Shown piece by piece: positions 1 through 7,647 of a DNA stretch of 36,720 nucleotides. Source of the DNA: CAZMVU01 sp964569295. GTDB lineage: Bacteria; Hydrogenedentota; Hydrogenedentia; Hydrogenedentales; JAGMZX01. Location: assembly GCA_964569295.1 (NCBI GenBank), contig CAZMVU010000024.1:1-36720 (forward strand), in the 5' to 3' direction. The notes beneath the pieces were generated by a model, which saw only the letters and a program-made list of their open reading frames with translations, searched no databases and was not told the DNA's origin. Both the position numbers and the translations under genes were made by a program. Each line of letters begins with the position of its first letter. The stretch's first letter is position 1.

Positions 1-145
1 TGTCCCAACTATTGCTAATCGCATCGTTCTCCCCTTTGCCCGGCCGCCAAGTGCCGGGTGTGATATTTGCTGTCTCAGCGGGTATTATGGTGACTACGCG
101 GTGGCCGCTGTTCCACCGACAACCACGACAACCAGGAGCAACACC

Positions 146-280
146 TTGCGACACATTAAGGCATTCTCGATTGATACGGGCGAAAACGACCAGAACCTCG
201 GCGTCATTCTCAGCACTGTGGCAGGCATCCTGAGCGCCGTCGGCGAAGCGCTGGTTGGCAAAGAAAACGCCAGCCGCTGA
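146..280 (+). CDS. Short peptide 1 of the MKHIK-leader family (44 aa)
   Basis: A 44-residue ORF starting at TTG (146), with AGGAG at 134-138 seven bases upstream. The N-terminus reads MRHIKAFS and matches the first eight residues of four further short ORFs downstream. After a polar stretch comes a hydrophobic/amphipathic segment, including ILSAVGEALVGKENA, which lines up with ILSIVAQAITQKEDA in peptide 2. There are no cysteines. I do not recognise a known family. The shared leader and the downstream protease, transporter and acetyltransferases suggest a precursor of a secreted or modified peptide, but that is inference. The TTG start makes this the least certain of the five; a longer ORF in another frame here has no family match. 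Confidence 0.55.
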   Translation: MRHIKAFSIDTGENDQNLGVILSTVAGILSAVGEALVGKENASR

Positions 281-494
281 ACCGGCGCGCGTGTGCCGTG
301 CCACATATTCGCGTTCGTTCCGTTGCCGCACATGGCACGATATGCGGCGGGCGCCCATGACAGAATCGCCCACACCAAGGAAATCCCAGTTGCATGCCCG
401 GGATAACAACACCGCGGCGCTAAACATTCGCAGTGCCTGTTACACCGCTCGGAAGTGATGGCTAAGCAGGGGGTTACCGCAGTCCTATGTGCGG

Positions 495-523
495 TTGAAC
501 GCCCCCGGAACGCATGCTATACT
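495..523 (+). promoter_or_regulatory. Sigma-70-like promoter before peptide 2
   Basis: TTGAAC (495-500), a 17-base spacer and TATACT (518-523), with TG one base before the -10 (extended -10 form). It lies 42 bases upstream of the ATG of peptide 2, so a transcript would start near 530. It would drive peptides 2-5 and possibly the downstream enzymes. Confidence 0.55.
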
Positions 524-565
524 TGCGAACGTGCAGTGTACAGGCTGTCTACAGAAAGGCTTGGC

Positions 566-709
566 ATGAAACACATTAAGAATGTTTCGAACCGCCCGCA
601 TCCAGCATCCGAGGAGTCTTCTGTTTCCATTGGGGAAACCTTAATGCTTATCGGCAATATATTGAGTATTGTCGCGCAGGCTATCACCCAGAAAGAAGAC
701 GCCCAGTAA
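566..709 (+). CDS. Short peptide 2 of the MKHIK-leader family (47 aa)
   Basis: A 47-residue ORF from ATG 566. A purine-rich AAAGG (555-559) stands six bases before the start, and a good promoter lies at 495-523. The N-terminus reads MKHIKNVS; then a polar, Ser/Pro/Glu-rich linker (about residues 9-22); then a hydrophobic stretch (about 23-40) with ILSIVAQAITQKEDA, similar to the end of peptide 1. No cysteine. Function unknown. The layout of basic leader, spacer, amphipathic core and charged tail is compatible with a bacteriocin-like or signalling peptide precursor. The similarity to peptide 1 in both leader and core is the main evidence that it is translated. Confidence 0.7.
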   Translation: MKHIKNVSNRPHPASEESSVSIGETLMLIGNILSIVAQAITQKEDAQ

Positions 710-859
710 CCCCGGTCCCGATACAAGGCGGGCGCGGCGGCGGCGAGGGGATGGTCCATAAGTACACATAAGGCAACGTTTCCCAGTACGAAACAGGAGC
801 CACAATGGAAGCCGGGCAACAGGGTTATTCCCGGCGTTGTGGTTGGAGGAAGTACGAAC

Positions 860-1063
860 ATGAGACATGTGCAGGTTCTTTCCCGCGTTCCCCGGCGGGC
901 GTCCACCGGCGGATTGTGCGACAACTTCCAAAACGATGGCCAGGTAAAGCTGTGCTTTACCGCGGTCGCCCTGGTCGACTTTCTGCTGCCAATGATACAG
1001 CTTTCGGCCGATGTCGCGACCGGGAAAAATGGAGAAGACGCGCCGGACGACGAGGCTGAATGA
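860..1063 (+). CDS. Short peptide 3 of the MKHIK-leader family (67 aa)
   Basis: A 67-residue ORF from ATG 860 with GGAGG at 845-849. A GTG at 839 would add seven residues, but the ATG is chosen because it puts the shared leader (MRHVQVLS) at the N-terminus. The leader is followed by a basic Arg-rich linker, Cys20 and Cys32, and the core VKLCFTAVALVDFLLP, which aligns with VKLTFWRDLIDISLP in peptide 4. The last 15 or so residues are very acidic (Asp/Glu-rich). It is the only one of the five with cysteines. An overlapping ORF in another frame (805-1059) also has an upstream AGGAG but no family resemblance. Function unknown; probable precursor or effector peptide of the cassette. Confidence 0.7.
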   Translation: MRHVQVLSRVPRRASTGGLCDNFQNDGQVKLCFTAVALVDFLLPMIQLSADVATGKNGEDAPDDEAE

Positions 1064-1104
1064 CACCGTTCCGGGGCCGGCAGCCAACTTCAAAGGATCT
1101 TCTT

Positions 1105-1281
1105 ATGCGCCGCATACAACCGCTTAGCCGTGCCGCGGCACCAGGTTCGGCCATTGCGCCGGAGGTGAAATTGACCTTCTGGCGGGATCTGATTGATATC
1201 AGCCTGCCCCTTTTCATCAACAAAGATCCGAATAACTCCATCGATGACGGTGGAAGCAACGATACCAACGACACACTGTAA
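1105..1281 (+). CDS. Short peptide 4 of the MKHIK-leader family (58 aa)
   Basis: A 58-residue ORF from ATG 1105, with AAGGA (1093-1097) seven bases upstream and 41 bases after peptide 3, so probably on the same transcript. The leader reads MRRIQPLS; an Ala/Pro-rich linker follows, then VKLTFWRDLIDISLP, the counterpart of the hydrophobic core of peptide 3, and an acidic/Asn-rich tail (residues 41-58). No cysteine. The 3/4 resemblance extends beyond the leader, so these two form a sub-pair. Function unknown. A two-component peptide (one product from each gene) is one possibility. Confidence 0.65.
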   Translation: MRRIQPLSRAAAPGSAIAPEVKLTFWRDLIDISLPLFINKDPNNSIDDGGSNDTNDTL

Positions 1282-1315
1282 ACCGGCGCAATTCGGCGCA
1301 GGAGCAAGCAGCCCG

Positions 1316-1438
1316 ATGAAGCATGTAAAGCGAATCACCGTGGCCCGGGCCGACGCCTTTACCGATTTCTGGAACGCACTCTGGCGTGCGTGGCAGGGGT
1401 TCCGGTTCGACAAGTCTCAGGAATTCAACCTGCTGTAA
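1316..1438 (+). CDS. Short peptide 5 of the MKHIK-leader family (40 aa)
   Basis: A 40-residue ORF from ATG 1316, AGGAG at 1300-1304, 34 bases after peptide 4. The leader reads MKHVKRIT (Thr in place of Ser at position 8). The rest is short and aromatic: FWNALWRAWQGF includes three Trp in a segment that would form an amphipathic helix, followed by a charged and then hydrophobic end. No cysteine. Function unknown. The Trp-rich amphipathic segment resembles membrane-active peptides in general composition only. Confidence 0.68.
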   Translation: MKHVKRITVARADAFTDFWNALWRAWQGFRFDKSQEFNLL

Positions 1439-1603
1439 ACGCCCGAATCCCGCTTGCAAGACGCGCCGGCGCACACCCAGCCCACGGTACCGGTGCGCTT
1501 TCTTTTGTGGGAACACCGCGGGCTCGGGTGTAACCGGGAAGCGGACAGGCAAAATGAGCGACGTGCCACAGAGCCGCGCCCGATGGACGCGCGGCGGAAC
1601 GCT

Positions 1604-2128
1604 ATGATTACCACCGCGCACGGCTACATACGAAGCACCGATCCGGATGATGCGGCCATTCTCGCGCGGCTCTATGACCCGGCATGCCCAAGGGCCGCCC
1701 TCCTCGATCTGCGCCGGGAGCCCGTCTTCCCGACGGTCGATGAGATACGCCAGATGCTCGTGCGCCCCCCCTCCAAACAGGGGCGTTTCTACACCATCGA
1801 GGATAAGACGGGAGCGGTGCGCGGCTTTTGCGGCATCCGGGGCAGCAACACGGAAGCCGCCTTCGGCGAGGTGCACGCCCTGTTCCTCGATCCAGCAGAC
1901 TACGCGGGCCCCCAAGCCGGGGAAGTCGCCGATTTTCTATTCGAGCGTACTTTCATACGCCAGCGCCTGCAACGTATCCTCGCCCACGCCCTCGAGACCG
2001 AAACCGCCCTTGCCGGCTTTCTGCGTGCCCATGGTTTTGCAAGCTGCGGCGTCCAGCGTGAGGTGTTGTACACCCAGGGCCGGTGGCATAACCTGGAAAC
2101 CTTGGCGCGCCGCGCAGCCGGAGAGTAG
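1604..2128 (+). CDS. GNAT-like acetyltransferase (first of the cassette)
   Basis: A 174-aa protein with the layout of a GNAT N-acyltransferase: IRSTDPDDAAILARLYD near the N-terminus (beta1-alpha1), a central beta meander around residues 60-95, and a C-terminal FLRAHGFASCGVQREVLYT (139-157), the usual 'late' GNAT beta-hairpin. The Q/RxxGxG/A acetyl-CoA loop is not clearly present, so activity is uncertain. Residues 93-174 resemble the C-terminal domain of the 627-aa protein of the same cassette (LFLDPADYA against YLHNPADYA; GVQREVLY against GVEREALY), which makes them paralogues. ATG 1604 was chosen because the fold begins there; an in-frame ATG at 1583 is possible, and neither has a strong ribosome site. 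The peptide genes lie just upstream, so the substrate may be a peptide amine (inference). Confidence 0.72.
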   Translation: MITTAHGYIRSTDPDDAAILARLYDPACPRAALLDLRREPVFPTVDEIRQMLVRPPSKQGRFYTIEDKTGAVRGFCGIRGSNTEAAFGEVHALFLDPADYAGPQAGEVADFLFERTFIRQRLQRILAHALETETALAGFLRAHGFASCGVQREVLYTQGRWHNLETLARRAAGE

Positions 2129-2135
2129 CCGTATC

Positions 2136-2774
2136 ATGCCCGTAAAAACCACCTCGTTCATCCGCCGCGCCGAACGCGACGATCTCGACACGATTGTCGG
2201 ATGGATGGAAGATCCCGACTTCGCCCGCTTTCTCTACGGCGACCCCGCCCGCTCGCAAAAGCAAATCCGCGAGCAGATTGTGGCGCTCCTCGGCCGTACC
2301 CAAGGCCACACGATGCCGGGGGGCATCTACCTGCTTATCGACAACAAAGAGACCGGGCCAGTGGGCATGCTCTCGCTCCAACACATCAGTTGGCGCAACC
2401 GCTGCTGCGCCATCGACCTGTACATGGGCGCCAAGGCATTGCGCAGCCGCATTGTCGCCGGCATCGCGACATACCGGGCCATCGAATACTGTTTTGACGA
2501 ATTGAACCTGCACCGGGTGCAGGCTTTCATCTACAACTTCAACACCCCGTCGTGGCGCCTCTTCGAGAAGACGGGCGCCGTGCGCGAACTCACCTTGCAC
2601 GAGCATGTCGCACGCGAAGGCCAATTCCACGATGTCTACGGCTATGGCCTGCTGCGCCGCGAATTCGACGCCTTCCGGCAAGACCTGCGCTTCCGGGGCG
2701 CCTCGTTACAGGACATGATAGCGGCGCTTCAGGCGGAAGATACCGCCGCCGAACAGGCGGAGTCCGCCTCGTGA
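2136..2774 (+). CDS. GNAT-family N-acetyltransferase (second of the cassette)
   Basis: A 212-aa protein starting seven bases after the previous stop (ATG 2136, GGAG at 2120-2123). It resembles RimJ/RimL-type GNATs: N-terminal FIRRAERDDLDTIVGWMEDP, central IDLYMGAKALRSRIVAGIA (strand beta4 and the acetyl-CoA binding helix), and NLHRVQAFIYNFNTPSWRLFEKTGA, the classical beta5-alpha4 segment in which the Asn and nearby residues bind CoA. RimJ/RimL relatives acetylate protein N-termini or side-chain amines. A C-terminal helical, Ala/Glu-rich extension (about 175-212) goes beyond the fold. Its stop overlaps the GTG of the next gene by four bases, so the two are probably translationally coupled. The natural substrate cannot be read from sequence; the short peptides are the obvious candidates. 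Confidence 0.82.
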   Translation: MPVKTTSFIRRAERDDLDTIVGWMEDPDFARFLYGDPARSQKQIREQIVALLGRTQGHTMPGGIYLLIDNKETGPVGMLSLQHISWRNRCCAIDLYMGAKALRSRIVAGIATYRAIEYCFDELNLHRVQAFIYNFNTPSWRLFEKTGAVRELTLHEHVAREGQFHDVYGYGLLRREFDAFRQDLRFRGASLQDMIAALQAEDTAAEQAESAS

Positions 2775-3513
2775 AAGCCGTCTTCTGGGGGATTTTCGTT
2801 GTCTATCAGGTAGTGAGTGTCATCGGCAACTGGCGCGGCAGCGACAACGCACCCGCCGAGCGGGTCAAACGGCTTACGGCTTTGCAGTTCCCGCTGCTCA
2901 TGATAGCCTGCTGGATCAGCGTGCGGGACGGCGTGCTCGGGCGCAGCCTTGCCTCGCCACTCTTCATCGCCGCGGGCATTGTGCTCGGCTATTGCGTGCA
3001 TGCCGCCTCACTGGTCATTACAAACCTGCCCGCACCCCCCGGCGTACTCCTGCGCGATCTGGCAACGTATATCTCCAAGGGGCGCGATCGCTGGTACTAT
3101 TTCGTCGAAAGCCCATCTATCATGATAATGCTTGTGAGCAACAGCATCATCGAAGAGGTGATCTACCGCGCTGTTGCCCAGCGGTTGCTCATCGAGGCGA
3201 CCGGACAACCAATGCTGGGGATAGCGGCCGTGGCGGTTCTGTTTGCGCTCGCCCACAGCCACTTCCTGCGCGGGCACCTACTCGAGACCATGGAGTTCAT
3301 GGCTTACAGCGTGGCACTCGGCGCGCTATACTATGCGACCGGAAGTCTCGTGTTTGTCATCGTCATACACACGGTGCGCAACTTCGAGCTCTACTTCCAG
3401 GCGTTTTTCCACGCGTGCGAAGAGAACGACAGCCGTGAAGCAGCCCTCGAGGCCGTCAACAACAACCCGCCGCACGCCAGCGGCCACGGCGACAACCGCC
3501 TTTCGGAGCAATC

Positions 3514-3517
<4 letters not shown>
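2771..3517 (+). CDS. CPBP/CAAX-type intramembrane protease
   Basis: A 248-aa integral membrane protein of the CPBP (ABI, Rce1-like) family. The three family motifs are visible: EE128-129 with R133 (EEVIYR), F158xxxH162 (FALAH) and H200xxxN204 (HTVRN). They form the glutamate/histidine catalytic site in Rce1-type proteases. There are about six to seven hydrophobic segments (1-18, 36-52, 62-85, 115-125, 148-163, 176-208). The start is GTG 2771, inside the previous stop (GTGA), with a GGCGGAG site before it; its own stop overlaps the ABC gene as ATGA. In bacteria such proteins often act in bacteriocin maturation or self-immunity (for example beside class II and RiPP peptide genes), which fits a job of cutting the leader from the short peptides or protecting the producer. 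Confidence 0.85.
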
Positions 3518-4533
<1,016 letters not shown>

Positions 4534-4547
4534 GGAAAACACGCGCC

Positions 4548-5489
4548 ATGGGCTTCCTGCTCGTCATGAAAGCCGAAATCGTCCGCTCCTGGATCATCAT
4601 GCGGCGCTACTGGTTCCGCACCCTCACCGGCATCATCGTCGGCTACGGCATGCTTATGATTCTCATCATCGGGTTCATGTCAAAAGGGTGCCAGCCCGAA
4701 AGCACCATACCGCCCGAAGCTGGCCAGGAAACAACCGCCGCCGATAACACCGGGGAAACAGACGATACCAACGTACCCCTACCCGGACAGCCGGACATGA
4801 GAAGCGATCTCGTCAGCGATCCCTCCAAAGCGACGGAGTATGTCCTGGGCTTCATTATCGGTCTGTTCGCCTTTGGGATTGTCGGACTCTTTACACAAGG
4901 GCTCCAGGGCATGGCACGCACGGGCGTGCTTGAACAATTGTGTCTGAGTCCCCATGGCCTGGTGACCAACTTCCTCGCACGTTCCGTCGTGGGCGGCGTC
5001 AACTCGATTGTGAGTTCCGCAATTATGCTGCTGCTCATCGCCTGGTCGCTCCAGGGCGCGCTGTATTGGGACTGGTTCGCCGTGCCGCTGCTGCTCGCGC
5101 TGACCTTCACCAATCTGCTCGGTTTCGGGTTTATGGTCGGCGGACTCGTGCTTGTCTTCAAGCAAACGGGGCAGGTGGCCATCATTCTCCGCCTCATTTT
5201 GATGGGCCTCGCCCTGTTTGTCACTGAAGAGCTGCTACAAGGCAATGCCGCCATGTCGCTGTTCCTGCACATTCTCCCCGTCACCGACGCCGCCATCTGC
5301 CTCAAGTACGTCCTCATCCAGGGCCAGGGCCTCGCCACCACCGGCGAGTTCCTCCCGGTCTACCAGCACCCTACCCACGCCTTCTGGTGGTTGCTGTTCA
5401 ATTGCGCCCTGTGGACGAGCATCGGCATTGCCTGTTTCAAGATCATGGAAAACCACAGCCGGCACAAAGGCACCCTCGGCGCCTATTGA
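4548..5489 (+). CDS. ABC-2 type permease
   Basis: A 313-aa membrane protein starting 14 bases after the ATPase stop. It has six or so hydrophobic segments: one at about 25-44, then a polar extracytoplasmic loop (about 45-95, Thr/Glu/Asp/Pro-rich), then five from about 97 to 305. This is the ABC-2 layout, with a long loop between TM1 and TM2. The motif GVLEQLCLSPHG after TM2 is the usual coupling-helix region (the family often has EQL..SP). It is the transmembrane half of the exporter with the ATPase just upstream. The loop carries one Cys (in SKGCQPE). Substrate unknown; peptide export is inferred from context. Confidence 0.88.
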   Translation: MGFLLVMKAEIVRSWIIMRRYWFRTLTGIIVGYGMLMILIIGFMSKGCQPESTIPPEAGQETTAADNTGETDDTNVPLPGQPDMRSDLVSDPSKATEYVLGFIIGLFAFGIVGLFTQGLQGMARTGVLEQLCLSPHGLVTNFLARSVVGGVNSIVSSAIMLLLIAWSLQGALYWDWFAVPLLLALTFTNLLGFGFMVGGLVLVFKQTGQVAIILRLILMGLALFVTEELLQGNAAMSLFLHILPVTDAAICLKYVLIQGQGLATTGEFLPVYQHPTHAFWWLLFNCALWTSIGIACFKIMENHSRHKGTLGAY

Positions 5490-5552
5490 GGACCGGCAGC
5501 TTGTTCCTGTCTTATAACACGATCCAACAAAACACCAAGAAACCGATACATC

Positions 5553-7436
5553 ATGCCCCAACCCGCCCTGCACCGATTCGAGCATAATGGCCGGCGTTTC
5601 GCCATTGACCCGGACGCGTGTTTCTGCTTCGAGTGCGACGACATCTCCTGGGATGTGCTCGCGTATTACCCGCAGGAAACCGCCAACCGTATCGCCCATC
5701 TCCTGGCGGATCGGCATGACCCAGCCGTTGTCGCCGAGGTTGTGAGCGAGCTCGATTGGCTGCGCGCGACCAAAGCAATCCTGAAAGTGCCCGAGCCGGA
5801 ACAGATCGCCAAACAATACGAAGTTGTGCGCGGGCTGCATACAGTGACCGTGCGCCTCCATCAGCCGCCCGATGCTGCGATCGTGGACCAGGCCGCCGCC
5901 CTCCTCCTGGGCCGGGCAGGTGAACAGAAGCACCTCACACTCACGCTGCTGTGTCCGGCTACACGAATCGGCCGGGACGCCCCCCGCCTCGTGGCGCCAT
6001 GCCAGCGCGCACTGACGGCCGGCAGCCGTGCAGGTAAACAGCTCACCGTGGCCTTGCGCGCCACCGGCGTGCCCGCAACCGCCAGCACGCCCGGTCTTGA
6101 ACCGCATGCCCTTGATCTGCAGATCACGTGCACCGGCCGGCCAGGCAGCACCGAGGTGATCGCCTCCGTGCGCGAGTGCTTCGAACAATTCGGCAAAGCC
6201 CGGTTCGACCGGCTCAAGGGACTGCCCGGCCAAATGCAGGCGGCGGACGAGGGCGTGTCGGGGCAGGCGATCCTGCGGCCTGGCACACCGGAATTGGCAC
6301 CGGCCGTCGAAGCGCTCGATAATGCCGGTTTTTCCCGTATCGCCATCGATCTCGACCAGGTATACACCGCGCACCCCGAGTCTGACCCCGCAGCGATGCA
6401 AACCGGCCTTGAACAAGCGGCCGTTTACTACGCCAACCGGCTCTTGCGACACCACTACTTCCGGCTGGATCCTATCGCCGGGGTGTTTCGCCATATCTAC
6501 GAGGGCGAAGGCGTGTTCCGCGCCGACCCCACCGGCACCAATGCCCTCGCCATCGACACCGACGGCGCTATCTACCCGAACCCCGCGTGGTTCGGCTGGG
6601 AACGCCACCGGCTCGGGAGCCTCGACACAGGCATTGATGAGGCCGCCCTGGCGAGATTCGAAGACCTGGGCGCACTGACTACCCCGGCCTGCATGACGTG
6701 CTGGGCCCGCGGCTTGTGCGGCGGCGGGCCGGCCGTGGTGCATGAGGCGCTGTCGGGCACGTGGCGCACCCCGCACGAACCCTGGTGCAACGCGCAGCGG
6801 GACTGGCTCGAAGGCGCGGTGTCGGCCTTCAACGTGCTCTCCTCTGCCGGCGTCAACTTCACCCGTGTGTACAAGCAGCTCGGCCCCGTCAAGCGCCCCT
6901 CGCTGTTCAGCATGGCCAAGACCGCCTTCCGCATGCAGATCGGATTGCGCCCGATCGCAGAGGCCGACGCCGCCCTGCTGGCGCGCTGGGAAAGCTGGAA
7001 CGACGCCGCCTACTTTACCGCCGCCGAACGCAGCATGTTCCTGACCACTAGCTACGACCGCGAGATGGATGCCCTTTATCCACCGGCCTACGAACAGGAA
7101 TTCATGCTGCTGAAAAAGGACGGGCAGCCCATTGGGCTCCTGCGCGTGCGGCCCGACCGCATTCCCGGAACCGCCCGGGCATGGATCTATCTGCACAACC
7201 CCGCCGACTACGCCGACCGCGGTGTACGCCGCAGTTTCCGCACCGTGCTCAAAGAAGCCGCCGGACAAGAAGCCCTGCGCCGAATCACCGTGGCCGCCGG
7301 CCCGAAGGAAGCCGCCCTCGCTGAATTCCTCGAGGCCGCCGGTTTTGCGCTGGCGGGCGTCGAACGCGAAGCCTTATACCTCCACGCCGCGTACCATGAC
7401 CTGCGAATCTTCAGCGCCGCCCTTGACCAGTTGTAA
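5553..7436 (+). CDS. Degenerate radical-SAM/SPASM-like peptide maturase fused to a GNAT domain
   Basis: A 627-aa protein. Residues 1-80 resemble the N-terminal peptide-binding region of SPASM maturases (FEHNGRRFAIDPDACFCFEC, then a helical pair). Residues 90-350 follow the course of a radical-SAM barrel, but no CxxxCxxC is present where one is expected (LHTVTVRLHQPPD, 95-107). A SPASM-like tail is recognisable: AIDTDGAIYPN (332-342; the usual Cys after YP is Asn), then CMTCWARGLCGGGP (380-393), where maturases have CxxCWARxxCGGGC; the last Cys is Pro393, and Cys412 remains. Residues 460-625 form a GNAT domain (LRPIAEADAALLARWESW; FLEAAGFALAGVEREALYL), paralogous to the first acetyltransferase. 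The frame is open throughout, so this is not a recent pseudogene. Likely a substrate-recruiting scaffold with acyltransferase activity, or a pseudoenzyme. No clear ribosome site precedes ATG 5553. Confidence 0.72.
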   Translation: MPQPALHRFEHNGRRFAIDPDACFCFECDDISWDVLAYYPQETANRIAHLLADRHDPAVVAEVVSELDWLRATKAILKVPEPEQIAKQYEVVRGLHTVTVRLHQPPDAAIVDQAAALLLGRAGEQKHLTLTLLCPATRIGRDAPRLVAPCQRALTAGSRAGKQLTVALRATGVPATASTPGLEPHALDLQITCTGRPGSTEVIASVRECFEQFGKARFDRLKGLPGQMQAADEGVSGQAILRPGTPELAPAVEALDNAGFSRIAIDLDQVYTAHPESDPAAMQTGLEQAAVYYANRLLRHHYFRLDPIAGVFRHIYEGEGVFRADPTGTNALAIDTDGAIYPNPAWFGWERHRLGSLDTGIDEAALARFEDLGALTTPACMTCWARGLCGGGPAVVHEALSGTWRTPHEPWCNAQRDWLEGAVSAFNVLSSAGVNFTRVYKQLGPVKRPSLFSMAKTAFRMQIGLRPIAEADAALLARWESWNDAAYFTAAERSMFLTTSYDREMDALYPPAYEQEFMLLKKDGQPIGLLRVRPDRIPGTARAWIYLHNPADYADRGVRRSFRTVLKEAAGQEALRRITVAAGPKEAALAEFLEAAGFALAGVEREALYLHAAYHDLRIFSAALDQL

Positions 7437-7647
7437 TACGGCCTGGGTACACGTTTTCGCAAGTACCGTGACAAAAGCGCAGGTGGGACAAAGCGCGCAT
7501 TTCGGCTCCTCGCTTGCCCGCTGGATACCGTTTACCCGTTGTGGGCACATCGGTCCGGATGCAATGGGAGGGCGCTCATCCGCCTCCACGCACCGCACCA
7601 GACGCCCCCGCGTCATCATAAAGAGGGCAGTGCCTCTGGTAGCAGCT

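Noticed and set aside
341..458. A sixth family peptide starting MRRAP
   Set aside because: The start resembles the leader for only the first three residues, there is no ribosome site, and no hydrophobic core follows.
805..1059. 84-aa ORF with an upstream AGGAG overlapping peptide 3
   Set aside because: Arg-rich composition typical of an off-frame translation; peptide 3 in the other frame carries the family leader.
5235..7268. 677-codon open frame on the - strand
   Set aside because: Lies opposite the permease end and the maturase-like gene, which have clear domain signatures; the antisense product has no recognisable motif. GC-rich codon bias opens such frames.
7622..7637. Terminator hairpin after the ligase/TPR gene
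   Set aside because: Only a five-base stem (AGAGG/CCTCT) and no T-tract on either strand.
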